Assembly (NCBI RefSeq): GCF_009712605.1
Contig: NZ_WASO01000011.1
Coordinates: 95,302-159,301 of the forward strand
Source of the DNA: Paludibacter sp.
GTDB taxonomy: Bacteria; Bacteroidota; Bacteroidia; Bacteroidales; Paludibacteraceae
Reading direction: 5' to 3'
Length of the DNA: 64,000 nt
Made by a program: the position numbers and the translations under genes. Of the stretch, positions 17,569-26,481 are shown piece by piece (the stretch's first letter is position 1; every line of letters starts with the position of its first letter). The notes under the pieces were generated by a model. It saw only the letters and a list, made by a program, of their open reading frames with translations. It did no database searches and was not told the DNA's origin.

Positions 17569-18564
17569 ATGTCAGTTAATAAAACTATTGCAATTGTTGC
17601 CGGTGGAGAACAATCTGAAGTTATTGTTTCTATTAAAAGCGCGAAAGGTATTTTTTCTTTCTTACAAGATTCCGGTTACAACCTCTATATCGCAGTAATT
17701 GAAAAGGATAACTGGCATGTTTTGCTCGAAGACGATTCGACCTTACCGATTGATAAAAACGACTTCAGCTTTGTATTGAACGGGCAAAAAATCACTTTCG
17801 ACTGCGCCTACATTACCATTCACGGTATTCCTGGCGAAGATGGCCGCTTGCAGGGCTACTTTGAAATGATCGGAATGCCTTACACTTCCTGCAACGTTCT
17901 GGCTTCTGCCATCACCTACAATAAATACGTTTGCAACACTTACCTGAAAGGTTTCGGAGTAAATGTGGCACCATCTATCCGTTTGAGAAAAAGCGATGTA
18001 ATTACAGCCGCTCAGGTGGTCGAAAAAGTGGGTCTACCCTGCTTTGTAAAACCTAATCTCGGTGGTTCCAGTTTCGGTGTTACCAAAGTAAAAGCCGTCG
18101 AAGAGGTAGAACCGGCTATTGCAAAAGCTTTTGCCGAAGCACAGGAAGTAATTATCGAAAGTTTTATGCAGGGAACTGAAATCACCAACGGAATCTTCTC
18201 CACGGCTAAACGCCAGGTGGTACTTCCTATCACTGAAGTAGTTCCGGCGAACGAATTTTTCGATTTTGCCGCCAAATACAAAGGCGAATCGCAGGAAATT
18301 ACACCAGCCCGTTTGTCGGCTGAACTGACCGCGGAAGTACAAAAAACAACTGCATTTATTTATAATACTTTAGGTTGCAATGGCATTGTACGCATCGATT
18401 ACATCATCACCGAAGGAGATAAAATCAATCTGCTGGAAGTAAATACCACCCCGGGAATGACTCCTACCAGCTTCATTCCCCAACAAATTCCTCACGCAGG
18501 ATTGGTTATCGGTGAGGTAATTTCAGAAATTATTGAAGATGCTATTGCCCGCAAAAAGGCTTAA
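17569..18564 (+). CDS. ddl: D-alanine--D-alanine ligase
   Basis: ATP-grasp enzyme making D-Ala-D-Ala for peptidoglycan. From ATG 17569 the 331-residue protein begins MSVNKTIAIVAGGEQSEVIV and shows HGIPGEDGRLQGYFEMIGMPYT, CFVKPNLGGSSFGVTKV, the metal site CNGIVRIDYI and the C-terminal LLEVNTTPGMTPTSFIPQQ. The upstream 28 codons of open frame overlap the promoter. The N-terminal GGxSEHEVS motif is GGEQSEVIVS here, within family variation. tsaE starts 13 bases after the stop. Confidence 0.93.
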   Translation: MSVNKTIAIVAGGEQSEVIVSIKSAKGIFSFLQDSGYNLYIAVIEKDNWHVLLEDDSTLPIDKNDFSFVLNGQKITFDCAYITIHGIPGEDGRLQGYFEMIGMPYTSCNVLASAITYNKYVCNTYLKGFGVNVAPSIRLRKSDVITAAQVVEKVGLPCFVKPNLGGSSFGVTKVKAVEEVEPAIAKAFAEAQEVIIESFMQGTEITNGIFSTAKRQVVLPITEVVPANEFFDFAAKYKGESQEITPARLSAELTAEVQKTTAFIYNTLGCNGIVRIDYIITEGDKINLLEVNTTPGMTPTSFIPQQIPHAGLVIGEVISEIIEDAIARKKA

Positions 18565-18577
18565 AAGTAACTTTTCT

Positions 18578-18991
18578 ATGACTTTTCAAATAAAATCACT
18601 CGATACGATCCGCGAAACTGCCCGTGAATTTATCAATAACATGGGTGAACGCACGGTTTTTGCTTTCTATGGTTCGATGGGAGCCGGAAAAACAACCTTT
18701 GTGAAGGCCGTATGCGAAGAGCTCGGCGTGAAAGACGTTGTAAACAGCCCCACATTTGCCATTATCAACGAATATGAGGTGGAAGGTAAGGCACCCATAT
18801 TTCACTTCGATTTTTACCGTATAAACAAGCCTGAAGAGGCTTTCGACTTCGGGTATGAAGACTATTTCTACAGCGGAAGCATTTGTTTCATCGAATGGCC
18901 CGAAAAAATAGAAGCACTTTTACCAGAAAATTGCGTGAAAGTAACTATCGAAGAACAAGCGGATGGAAGCCGAAAAATTGAAGTGGAATAA
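18578..18991 (+). CDS. tsaE: tRNA threonylcarbamoyladenosine biosynthesis ATPase TsaE
   Basis: TsaE is the ATPase partner of TsaB/TsaD in making t6A37 in tRNA. The 137-residue product from ATG 18578 (MTFQIKSLDTIRETAREF) contains the P-loop GSMGAGKTTFVKA, VNSPTFAIINEYE, HFDFYRI and the Walker B-like ICFIEWPEKIEALLP. It probably shares the ddl transcript, and a terminator follows within 37 bases. Confidence 0.93.
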   Translation: MTFQIKSLDTIRETAREFINNMGERTVFAFYGSMGAGKTTFVKAVCEELGVKDVVNSPTFAIINEYEVEGKAPIFHFDFYRINKPEEAFDFGYEDYFYSGSICFIEWPEKIEALLPENCVKVTIEEQADGSRKIEVE

Positions 18992-19027
18992 AATCTCCGG
19001 GTACTATTTCATAATCACATAAAACAG

Positions 19028-19054
19028 AAAAAGCGGCAAAAATGCCGCTTTTTT
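19028..19054. terminator. Bidirectional terminator between tsaE and the acyltransferase gene
   Basis: AAAAAGCGGCA (19028-19038), an AAAA loop, and TGCCGCTTTTT (19043-19053) form a perfect 11-bp stem with A and T flanks. It serves both convergent genes. Confidence 0.9.
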
Positions 19055-19872
19055 CAGTTATTTTTTTTCAATTCATATGTTTTCCGGTATAAGAATTTTC
19101 CTAAATCTTCCGGCTTCTTATACTGTTTTTGCTCTTCTACACTAATAGGTTCGCCGATGCGGAGATGAATCTTCTTTCCTTTCTTATTGTTCAATTCAGC
19201 AGGAATAAAAGCCGTTCTTAATATCGGATGAATCAATCCTATCAATAAAAACCGCCAGCTGTTATGACCCTCAAAATAGACAGGAATAACAGGTACTTCG
19301 GACTTTTGAATAAGCTTTACGGTCGGCAACTGCCACTCACGGTCACCAATCCGAAACCACTTTACAATTTTAGAAACCTGTCCTGAAGGAAAGAAAAAAA
19401 GCGGATGACCTTCGTTCAAATGATTCATAGCTACACGCAAACCAGGTAGACTGGAGCGATTGCTGGTCGATTTTTCGAAAGGATTGACAGGAATAAAATG
19501 GTGAGATATAGGTTCTACCTTGCTCAGAAGAAAATTTGTAATTCCTTTTATGTCAGGACGAACACTGCTAATGACGCGCACTAACGACATACCGTCATAT
19601 GTACCGTAAGGATGATTGGAAACCGTTACAAACTTCTCGTTTTCAGTAAAATATTTTAATGCTTCAGGGTTGTCAACAACCGTTTCCACACCAAATAATT
19701 TGTAAACCTCGTCAATAAACCCGTTTCCGTCAGAAGAGTTATTTTTTGCTGCTTCATATACTTTATGAACTTTTCCAAGTCCCAAAACATGATAAACCAT
19801 TTTACCAAATGGTCTTCCTATCAGCGTCCTGAATAAAGGAACCTGACTACTGAACTCCTCAAAACTTATCAC
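19054..19872 (-). CDS. Glycerol-3-phosphate/lysophospholipid acyltransferase-like protein
   Basis: A 272-residue PlsC-superfamily protein. The HX4D acyltransferase motif is VSNHPYGTYDG (His and Asp four apart), the substrate motif is FFPSGQVSK, and the third block is PVIPVYFEGHNS. No strong membrane segment is apparent beyond the hydrophobic LIGLIHPIL. Similar Bacteroidota proteins are annotated as 1-acyl-sn-glycerol-3-phosphate acyltransferase or hemolysin-like (ornithine-lipid type) acyltransferases; the lipid substrate cannot be told from sequence. The Lrp/AsnC gene precedes it by 29 bases and may be cotranscribed. Confidence 0.78.
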   Translation of the reverse strand: MISFEEFSSQVPLFRTLIGRPFGKMVYHVLGLGKVHKVYEAAKNNSSDGNGFIDEVYKLFGVETVVDNPEALKYFTENEKFVTVSNHPYGTYDGMSLVRVISSVRPDIKGITNFLLSKVEPISHHFIPVNPFEKSTSNRSSLPGLRVAMNHLNEGHPLFFFPSGQVSKIVKWFRIGDREWQLPTVKLIQKSEVPVIPVYFEGHNSWRFLLIGLIHPILRTAFIPAELNNKKGKKIHLRIGEPISVEEQKQYKKPEDLGKFLYRKTYELKKNN

Positions 19873-19901
19873 CCTGTTATCAACTTAAAGTTTAACCTGT
19901 T

Positions 19902-20381
19902 TTATTTTTCTTCGTCTACACCAAATGTAGATAGTTGGCGACGGAAAATTTCTTCAAGCGAAAGTTGGAAAGTTTCTGTATTGGCAACGCCCGGAATGGT
20001 AGATATTTTATCGAGAATCAATCGTAATAAATGACGATTGTCTTTGGCATACATCTTTATAAACATCGCATATTTTCCGGTAGTGTAATGACACTCTACA
20101 ATTTCAGGAATCTCTTTAATATGATCAACTACCGTCTGGAACTCAATATTGTTTTTCAACACAATGCCTATGTAAGCGCATGTTTGATAACCAACTTTGT
20201 ATTGATCGATAACAAATTCCGAATTACGTATTACACCCTGGTTAACAAGTTTTTGTACCCTTTGGTGAATGGCAGCACCGGACACATTGCATTCTCTGGC
20301 TATTTCCAAGAAAGGTGTCCTTGCGTTTTGAGATATATAATGCAAAATTTTACGATCCAGTTTATCTAATGTGTGTGCCAT
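19902..20381 (-). CDS. Lrp/AsnC-family transcriptional regulator
   Basis: The 159-residue protein has an N-terminal winged helix-turn-helix (LDRKILHYISQNARTPFLEI then VSGAAIHQRVQKLVNQGVI) and a C-terminal ligand-binding RAM domain (YKVGYQTCAYIGIVLKN, IPEIVECHYTTGKYAMFIKM). Members sense amino acids and bind as oligomers. A perfect promoter lies 22 bases upstream of the start, and a small dyad TTATGT-cgct-ACATAA (20436-20451) next to its -33 element could be an autoregulatory site. It is the last gene before the candidate replication origin. Confidence 0.9.
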   Translation of the reverse strand: MAHTLDKLDRKILHYISQNARTPFLEIARECNVSGAAIHQRVQKLVNQGVIRNSEFVIDQYKVGYQTCAYIGIVLKNNIEFQTVVDHIKEIPEIVECHYTTGKYAMFIKMYAKDNRHLLRLILDKISTIPGVANTETFQLSLEEIFRRQLSTFGVDEEK

Positions 20382-20403
20382 ATAACAGTATTTAAATTTG
20401 ATG

Positions 20404-20435
20404 CAAATATAGTGTAAATATTGAAAGTTAGCAAA
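20404..20435 (-). promoter_or_regulatory. Promoter of the Lrp/AsnC gene
   Basis: On the minus strand, TTTG (20432-20435), a 20-base spacer and TATATTTG (20404-20411) match consensus. The dyad TTATGT-cgct-ACATAA at 20436-20451 abuts the -33 element. Confidence 0.7.
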
Positions 20436-20680
20436 TTATGTCGCTACATAAGTTTCAAAATGAAGTTATTCACAATAGTTTTACAACAGGTTGTTAGTAA
20501 CATTGTGGATAACTTGTGATTTCTTTTTCAAAACAAATTGAATTTTGCCCTTGCATTTTTACATAAATTTATTCTGTTATTCAATTCCTCTGTAATATCA
20601 AATTCGTTTTTCCATTTTTATACAATCATCTTCAACTACTTTTTACACACAAAACATATGCAGAGGGATAAAAAACTTGC

Positions 20681-20688
20681 TAACTTTG
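20681..20688 (+). promoter_or_regulatory. -7 element (TAACTTTG) upstream of nadA
   Basis: TAACTTTG matches the phylum -7 consensus, but the -33 position has no clear TTTG and the nadA start is 192 bases downstream. It may fire into nadA through the candidate origin. Confidence 0.4.
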
Positions 20689-20880
20689 CAACTTATGAAC
20701 AGGTTGTTGATAACCATTTAAATACCTCTAAAAACTAAGTATTTACAAAACTAATAAATTGTTCATTTCTCCAATATTAAATTTGAAAAGGAAAAATCAA
20801 AGACTTTGCCAAAAAAGTTTTGAGCATTATCAACAATCAATAATCATCATCTTTCTAAGTTTTTAAATTGAAAAAAAAAT

Positions 20881-21861
20881 ATGAATATAAAAGAATGTTG
20901 GTTGAAAAGTGGATTTGCCAATGAAGCCATTCCCGAAAATACAGATCTTGTAGCCGAAATAGCCCGTCTTAAAAAAGAAAAGAATGCCGTTATTATGGCT
21001 CACTACTACCAAACTGGTGATATACAAGATATTGCAGACGTTATTGGTGATAGCCTTGCTTTGGCCCAATGGGCAACCAAGGTTGAAGCTGATATTATTG
21101 TGATGTGTGGTGTTCATTTCATGGGTGAAACTGTAAAAATACTAAGCCCTGAAAAAAAGGTTTTAGTGCCTGATTTGAATGCCGGTTGTTCTTTGGCTGA
21201 AAGTTGTCCTGCCGATAAATTTGAAGAGTTTGTAAAGGCTCATCCCGATCATACGGTTATTTCGTATGTAAATACCACTGCTGCTGTTAAAACTTTGACA
21301 GATGTGGTTGTGACATCGAGTAATGCCCGTAAAATAGTAGATAGCTTTCCCAAAGATGCGAAATTAATCTTTGGTCCGGATCGTAATCTTGGAAATTATA
21401 TCAACAGTGTGACAGGTCGTTCAATGCTCTTATGGAATGGAGCTTGCCATGTTCATGAACAATTTTCGTTGGAAAAAATTCTTTTGTTGAAAAAAGAACA
21501 TCCGAACGCTTTAATTTTAGCACATCCTGAATGTCAGAGTGTTGTGTTGAAAGTGGCCGATGAGATAGGATCAACTCTTGCTTTATTGAATTTCACAAAA
21601 ACATCGGATGCTAAAGAATTTATTGTGGCTACTGAAAGTGGAATTATCCACGAAATGAGAAAATACAGTCCTGATAAAACGTTTATTCCTGCTCCTCCTA
21701 TCGATAGTACTTGCGGTTGCAACGATTGTAATTTTATGAAGCTCAATACAATGCAAAAAGTTTACAATTGCCTCAAGTATGAGTTTCCTGAAATTGAAAT
21801 TGATGAATCGATAAGAGTGAAAGCCGAAAAACCGATCAGAAGAATGTTGGAATTGAGCTAA
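20881..21861 (+). CDS. nadA: Quinolinate synthase
   Basis: This 4Fe-4S enzyme condenses iminoaspartate and dihydroxyacetone phosphate to quinolinate for NAD. At 326 residues it is full length. Conserved stretches are MAHYYQTGDIQDIADVIGDS, VMCGVHFMGETVKIL (cluster Cys), GPDRNLGNYI, AHPECQ and the C-terminal STCGCNDCNFMKLN, containing the last cluster Cys. No nadB or nadC is adjacent. Confidence 0.95.
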   Translation: MNIKECWLKSGFANEAIPENTDLVAEIARLKKEKNAVIMAHYYQTGDIQDIADVIGDSLALAQWATKVEADIIVMCGVHFMGETVKILSPEKKVLVPDLNAGCSLAESCPADKFEEFVKAHPDHTVISYVNTTAAVKTLTDVVVTSSNARKIVDSFPKDAKLIFGPDRNLGNYINSVTGRSMLLWNGACHVHEQFSLEKILLLKKEHPNALILAHPECQSVVLKVADEIGSTLALLNFTKTSDAKEFIVATESGIIHEMRKYSPDKTFIPAPPIDSTCGCNDCNFMKLNTMQKVYNCLKYEFPEIEIDESIRVKAEKPIRRMLELS

Positions 21862-21880
21862 TATTTTAATTTACAATAGT

Positions 21881-22510
21881 ATGAGAGCTATAATAGTTAG
21901 TTTCATTTTCATTTTTGTTTTAGCTGATCAATTAGAGGCTCAAACTATTGAAACCAAATGGCTGCATTCAATCAACACCGGATCGGGTGCTTTTTTGAAT
22001 AATTCCAGTAAGTTTTTATCTAATTCAAACACCTATATTGCAGTAGGTGTACCATTATTTATTCTTACAAGCGGCTATCTGTCGAAGAATGAAGAAGAGG
22101 TAAAAAATGGCTGGTATATAGCTTCATCGTTAGTTGTTTCAAGTGCTTTTACAATGGCATTGAAATACAGCATAAACCGTCCGCGTCCGTATAAAACGTA
22201 TCCGGGTTATATTATTCCAAATGGAACTGAAGGAAGTCCTTCTTTTCCATCGGGACACACTTCTATGGCATTTTCTGTTGCTACATCTTTGAGTATCAGC
22301 TATCCGAAATGGTATGTAATTGCTCCCTCAATGTTGTGGGCAACATCGGTAGGTTATTCCAGAATGAATCTGGGAGTGCATTATCCTTCGGATGTGGCTG
22401 CAGGAGCTGTTTTAGGAGCCGGTAGCGCCTGGTTAACCTATAAGGCAAATCAATGGCTTAATAAACCTATAGAACGCGTTACAAAGCGTTCTATGGAGTG
22501 GCTACATTAA
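21881..22510 (+). CDS. PAP2-family phosphatase, exported
   Basis: A 209-residue protein with a signal sequence (MRAIIVSFIFIFVLADQLEA) and the three type-2 acid phosphatase signatures in order: KYSINRPRP, PSFPSGHTSMAFS, and SRMNLGVHYPSDVAAG. Members dephosphorylate undecaprenyl-PP, PgpB-type lipids or lipid A; the substrate cannot be inferred. It converges on the DUF4403 gene and the two stop codons overlap (TTAA at 22507-22510). Confidence 0.88.
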   Translation: MRAIIVSFIFIFVLADQLEAQTIETKWLHSINTGSGAFLNNSSKFLSNSNTYIAVGVPLFILTSGYLSKNEEEVKNGWYIASSLVVSSAFTMALKYSINRPRPYKTYPGYIIPNGTEGSPSFPSGHTSMAFSVATSLSISYPKWYVIAPSMLWATSVGYSRMNLGVHYPSDVAAGAVLGAGSAWLTYKANQWLNKPIERVTKRSMEWLH

Positions 22511-23898
22511 AATTGAAGCTGGTTCACTTTTAATTTGAGATTTCCGGAGAGTTGGCCGCTTACAACGATGGCATTCGGCGTGATGGTTATTGCGTCGAAA
22601 TTGCTTTTTACAAGTTTTCCGCTAAGATTTATTCCTTTAATCAACTCGTAATTTGTAAGCATTTCGTTACTGGTTTTCACAATGTCATTTATCTGATCTT
22701 TCATTGAAATAGTCAGATAAGGCTCTATCATTTTCAAAAATCTATTGTGCATTAACCAATTGGCACTTTTTACTAAAACATTTTTAGTTTTCATATCAAA
22801 GTCGAAATTGGTAACGCTCAATGTTTGGTTTACATTGTCGAAAGCGAGTTTACCCACACAATAAACAGTTCCATTTGCACTACCCATTACATGTGTTTCA
22901 ACAACCAATAAATCATTGTGTCCGTAAAATTTAACCTTATCAATGGTTATGTGTTTACTTCTCTGATTAAAAGTTCTGCCAACAATTTGTTTGGATGCAA
23001 TATCTGTTAATTCTTTGTAGTCAAGATTGACGTTAAGAAGAAGATTAAATTCAGGTTTTATAGCTGAAACATATTGATAATCAGGTAAATTATTTACATC
23101 ATTATTTTTAATCTGGCTTCCTACCGATGTTTCTATCTGGGCATTCATTCCAAGATTGAAATTTACATGAGATCCGTTGGCCACCATTGGAGTTGAAAGA
23201 ATACTTTTTGGTGTAACCTTCAACCAAACGTCGTAGTTTTTGTTTACCTGAATCGGTTTTTGAGCAACCGTCCAGGTTTTAGTCATAATCTGACGGACAT
23301 CCATATTTTTAGAGATGGCGGCATCAATTGACTTATTTATTTTTTGTTGTAAAGCTTTAAGAGTAAGGTTGGCAATCATTGTAACCGGCATTTCAATTCC
23401 TGCAACTTTCACAGTAGGTCTTTCAGTCCAGTTAAAATTATTAATCTTCGTGAAAGTAGTTATTTTCCAATCGTTTTGAAGCTGGTAAGTAGAACTTAAA
23501 TTGATGGTAATTCCACCGGTTGCCTGATAATATTGCTGAATGGTAGCACCAAGAATTGTTTTCTTGAATCCGGTTTCAACCCAAATTTTCAAAGGAATGG
23601 TACAGTTTATTTTATTTCCGCTGATAGTAAAATGAATATCCTGTTGTTTCCATACTTTCAGGCGTAAATTATCATCAGACAGGTTGTTATCTTCATAAAT
23701 AATATTTTTGAGATAACTGTTGATGCTTTTTTCAAGATCCTGAACATCAATATCGAGAGAAATGCCGATAGTTGATGTTTTGTTTTCAATGGTAGGAGGA
23801 ATATAATTTTCAGTTGGTTTGTCAATCAATAGCTGAGAACTTCCACACGCTGAAAGAAATAAAATTAAAGACAGAAAAAGATAACTATATTTCCTCAT
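22507..23898 (-). CDS. DUF4403-family lipoprotein
   Basis: A 463-residue protein with a lipoprotein signal (LFLSLILFLSACGSS; lipobox LSAC, Cys18). The remainder is beta-rich with repeated similar halves (IGISLDIDVQDLEKSINSYL; KIWVETGFKKTILGATI), as in DUF4403 proteins of Gram-negative bacteria, whose function is unknown; a lipid-binding tubular fold has been suggested for related families. It starts 18 bases downstream of the U32 gene stop, on the same strand. Confidence 0.8.
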   Translation of the reverse strand: MRKYSYLFLSLILFLSACGSSQLLIDKPTENYIPPTIENKTSTIGISLDIDVQDLEKSINSYLKNIIYEDNNLSDDNLRLKVWKQQDIHFTISGNKINCTIPLKIWVETGFKKTILGATIQQYYQATGGITINLSSTYQLQNDWKITTFTKINNFNWTERPTVKVAGIEMPVTMIANLTLKALQQKINKSIDAAISKNMDVRQIMTKTWTVAQKPIQVNKNYDVWLKVTPKSILSTPMVANGSHVNFNLGMNAQIETSVGSQIKNNDVNNLPDYQYVSAIKPEFNLLLNVNLDYKELTDIASKQIVGRTFNQRSKHITIDKVKFYGHNDLLVVETHVMGSANGTVYCVGKLAFDNVNQTLSVTNFDFDMKTKNVLVKSANWLMHNRFLKMIEPYLTISMKDQINDIVKTSNEMLTNYELIKGINLSGKLVKSNFDAITITPNAIVVSGQLSGNLKLKVNQLQF

Positions 23899-23915
23899 GA
23901 TTAATTGATATTTAA

Positions 23916-25181
23916 TTATTTAGTAATTTTACTATCCTCCCATTTGAAAAGTTTGTCGTTGCGTCTTACTTTATCTTTAACGGCAATAGAGAAATAATCT
24001 CCCTTTTTAGCTTCATCTACTGGTTTTAGGTCTACCCGGATTTCGGACAATGTATCTTCATAGCAACCTGTTGTAGGTCCGGTTATGATGATTTCATCTC
24101 CTATTTTTACCGATTGTGTCTCTATCAGGCATTCGGCAACACCGATGTTGGCAAAATAGTTGGTTACCTTGCCTACATAAATTTTCTTTTTGGTGGCTTC
24201 CGAACCGTAATTTTTACTCCACTCGCCCAACCGTTGTCCCAGGTAATATCCATTCCAGAAACCACGGTTAAATACCTTTTTCAACCGTTCGTCCCAGGCA
24301 GCAATCTTTTCATCGGTGAAACTATCGTCCAAATAAGACTGAATAGCCTGTTTGTAGCATTCCACAACCGTTCTCACATATTCGGCGCTGCGGGCACGTC
24401 CTTCGATTTTGAAAACACGCACACCCGAATCGATCATTTTGTTCAGAAAATGGATAGTTTTCAAATCTTTTGGCGACATAATGTACTGGTTTTCAATGTC
24501 CAGTTCAATGTCCGATTCTTTATCTTTTACGGTATATCCACGACGGCAAACCTGCATACAAGCGCCCCGGTTGGCCGATGCATTCATTTCGTGGAGGCTC
24601 AGGTAACATTTACCCGATACAGCCATGCAAAGTGCTCCGTGACAGAACATTTCGATTCGTACCAGTTCTCCTTTTGTGCCGCAAATATTTTCTTCAACGA
24701 TTTTATTGTGGATAGCTTTCACCTGATCCATATTCAGTTCGCGGGCCAGTACCACCACATCGGCAAACTGAGCGTAAAAACGTAAAGATTCTGCGTTGGA
24801 AATATTTAACTGCGTTGAAAGATGCACCTCCACCCCTACCCGATTGGCATAAGTCATGGCTGCCACATCGGATGCAATAATGGCCGAAACACCGGCTTCT
24901 TTGGCAGTATCCACTATTTCACGCATCAGTTGAAGATCTTCATCGTACAGTATTGTATTGAGAGTCAGGTAACTTTTTACGTTGTTCTTTTGGCAGGTAG
25001 CTACAATCTCTTTGAGATCTTCGGTGGTAAAATTGTTGGATGAACGCGAACGCATGTTCAGCTTTTCGATGCCAAAATAGACCGCATCGGCTCCTCCCTG
25101 AATGGCTGCCGTGAGCGATTCCCAAGAACCGGCGGGTGCCATTACTTCAAAATCGGATATATTTAATTTATTGTTGTTCAC
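23916..25181 (-). CDS. U32-family protein, probably tRNA hydroxylation protein TrhP-like
   Basis: A 421-residue peptidase-U32 family protein: APAGSWESLTAAIQGGADAVYFG at the N-terminus, the U32 signature EMFCHGALCMAVSGKCYLS, further Cys in NRGACMQVCRRGY, and DLKTIHFLNKMIDSGVRVFKIEGRARS. The four clustered Cys probably hold a 4Fe-4S centre. Despite the name, characterised U32 proteins modify RNA (TrhP: ho5U34 of tRNA; RlhA: 23S rRNA) or act in ubiquinone synthesis. A tRNA role fits the gene upstream, mnmA, which thiolates U34. The open frame starts with GTG 25181; ATG at 25142 is too close to the conserved core. Confidence 0.82.
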   Translation of the reverse strand: MNNNKLNISDFEVMAPAGSWESLTAAIQGGADAVYFGIEKLNMRSRSSNNFTTEDLKEIVATCQKNNVKSYLTLNTILYDEDLQLMREIVDTAKEAGVSAIIASDVAAMTYANRVGVEVHLSTQLNISNAESLRFYAQFADVVVLARELNMDQVKAIHNKIVEENICGTKGELVRIEMFCHGALCMAVSGKCYLSLHEMNASANRGACMQVCRRGYTVKDKESDIELDIENQYIMSPKDLKTIHFLNKMIDSGVRVFKIEGRARSAEYVRTVVECYKQAIQSYLDDSFTDEKIAAWDERLKKVFNRGFWNGYYLGQRLGEWSKNYGSEATKKKIYVGKVTNYFANIGVAECLIETQSVKIGDEIIITGPTTGCYEDTLSEIRVDLKPVDEAKKGDYFSIAVKDKVRRNDKLFKWEDSKITK

Positions 25182-25206
25182 TGAATAATTATTATTATGT
25201 TGAAAA

Positions 25207-26271
25207 TCAGATAATCATACCGCTTCCCAGACAGAGTTGAGCGTCGTTGTCGTAAATAACGCCAAATTGTCCTGAAGCAATGCCCTGAATTTTATCTTCA
25301 GAGTAAATGCGGTAGATATCGTTTATTTTAACCAGTTTGCCTTTGGTAAATTCGGGAGTGTGACGAATTTTGAAATTAATATCTTTTTCGCCTTCAAAAT
25401 TGCCCCACCAATCTTCGGTAATAAACTGGAATCCTTGTAAATTGATTACTTTACCATATTGTGTTTCAGGGTCGTATCCGTTTGAAACGTAAACGATATT
25501 TTCTTCTACATTCTTTTTTACCACAAACCACGGTCCTCCACCCAATCGTAAACCTCTACGTTGGCCAATAGTGTGAAACCAGTAACCATTGTGTGTACCC
25601 AGAATTTTTCCGGTTTCCAGTTCAACGATTTTTCCCTTTTTTTCGCCAAGGTAACGACGGATAAAATCGTTGTAATTTATTTTTCCAAGGAAGCAAATAC
25701 CCTGACTATCTTTGCGTTCGGCACTTGGAAGTTTGGCATCTGCGGCAATTTGGCGTACTTCGCTTTTTTGCAGATGTCCAATAGGAAACATCAGTTTGCT
25801 AACTTGCAGGTAATCAATTTGTCCCAAAAAATAGGTCTGATCTTTTACATGATCGGCAGCAGTGGCGAGGTAAGTTTTTCCATCAATTTCGGCAGTGCGG
25901 GCGTAGTGACCGGTAGCTGTTTTATCGAACTCTTTTCCCCAGTTTTGTTCAAAGCAACCAAACTTAATAAGCTTGTTGCACATCATGTCGGGGTTGGGAG
26001 TCAAACCGCGTTTTACGGCTTCAATTGTATAACTTACAACGTTTTCCCAGTACTCTTCGTGGAGAGAAACTTCTTCGTATTTACAACCATATTTTTTGGC
26101 AATGTATGTAGTAATTTCAATGTCTTCTTCTGAGGGGCAATCGATGAAACCATCTTCTTCTTCCATTCCGATTCGGATGTAAAAAATGGTGGGGTCATAG
26201 CCCGCTTCTTTGAGCAGATGTACCATCACGGAACTGTCTACTCCTCCTGAAACTAACGCGGCAATGTTCAT
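25207..26271 (-). CDS. mnmA: tRNA-specific 2-thiouridylase
   Basis: Installs 2-thio on U34 of Lys, Glu and Gln tRNAs. The 354-residue protein has the PP-loop SGGVDSSVM at the N-terminus, the nucleophile Cys in [16 protein letters not shown], the second catalytic Cys in [17 protein letters not shown], and the C-terminal barrel ([19 protein letters not shown]). The region after the PP-loop ([17 protein letters not shown]) differs from the E. coli enzyme, as in the second MnmA form of Bacteroidota. It heads a probable operon with the U32 and DUF4403 genes. Confidence 0.9.
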   Translation of the reverse strand: MNIAALVSGGVDSSVMVHLLKEAGYDPTIFYIRIGMEEEDGFIDCPSEEDIEITTYIAKKYGCKYEEVSLHEEYWENVVSYTIEAVKRGLTPNPDMMCNKLIKFGCFEQNWGKEFDKTATGHYARTAEIDGKTYLATAADHVKDQTYFLGQIDYLQVSKLMFPIGHLQKSEVRQIAADAKLPSAERKDSQGICFLGKINYNDFIRRYLGEKKGKIVELETGKILGTHNGYWFHTIGQRRGLRLGGGPWFVVKKNVEENIVYVSNGYDPETQYGKVINLQGFQFITEDWWGNFEGEKDINFKIRHTPEFTKGKLVKINDIYRIYSEDKIQGIASGQFGVIYDNDAQLCLGSGMII

Positions 26272-26399
26272 TCTTTAATTCTAAAAATATTGTAATGTAT
26301 TGATTATTAATAATTTGTTTTCTTTTTTACTTCAAAGAAACGACGATGCAAAAATACTCAAAAAATGCGGTATGTCAGTTTTTTTTTACTGGTATACAA

Positions 26400-26433
26400 T
26401 TTGTTGTATTAGAATTGTTTTGATGTATCTTTG
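26400..26433 (+). promoter_or_regulatory. Promoter of the lemA-TPM operon
   Basis: TTTG at 26400-26403, a 22-base spacer and TATCTTTG at 26426-26433; the start codon at 26482 is 49 bases downstream. Confidence 0.75.
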
Positions 26434-26481
26434 TAACAAATAGAAAGTCAAAATTAATTCAGAAAAATAAATTATTAATGT

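Larger units (their letters stand above)
20382..20880. other. Candidate chromosomal replication origin (oriC)
   Basis: A 499-base AT-rich gap with no credible gene. DnaA-box-like 9-mers: TTATTCACA 20466-20474 (+), a perfect TTATCCACA 20504-20512 (-), TTATCAACA 20705-20713 (-), and TTATCAACA 20827-20835 (+). Very AT-rich runs between and around them could be the unwinding element. From hand sampling, the plus strand to the left is roughly balanced or C-leaning, while plus-strand genes to the right are clearly G- and T-rich, as expected where leading strands diverge. Two parS-like palindromes lie 18 kb to the right. No dnaA gene is nearby, which is common in this phylum. Confidence 0.55.

Noticed and set aside
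20538..20738. 66-codon open frame in the candidate oriC
   Set aside because: Low-complexity AT-rich translation that runs through the TAACTTTG promoter element; no conserved features.
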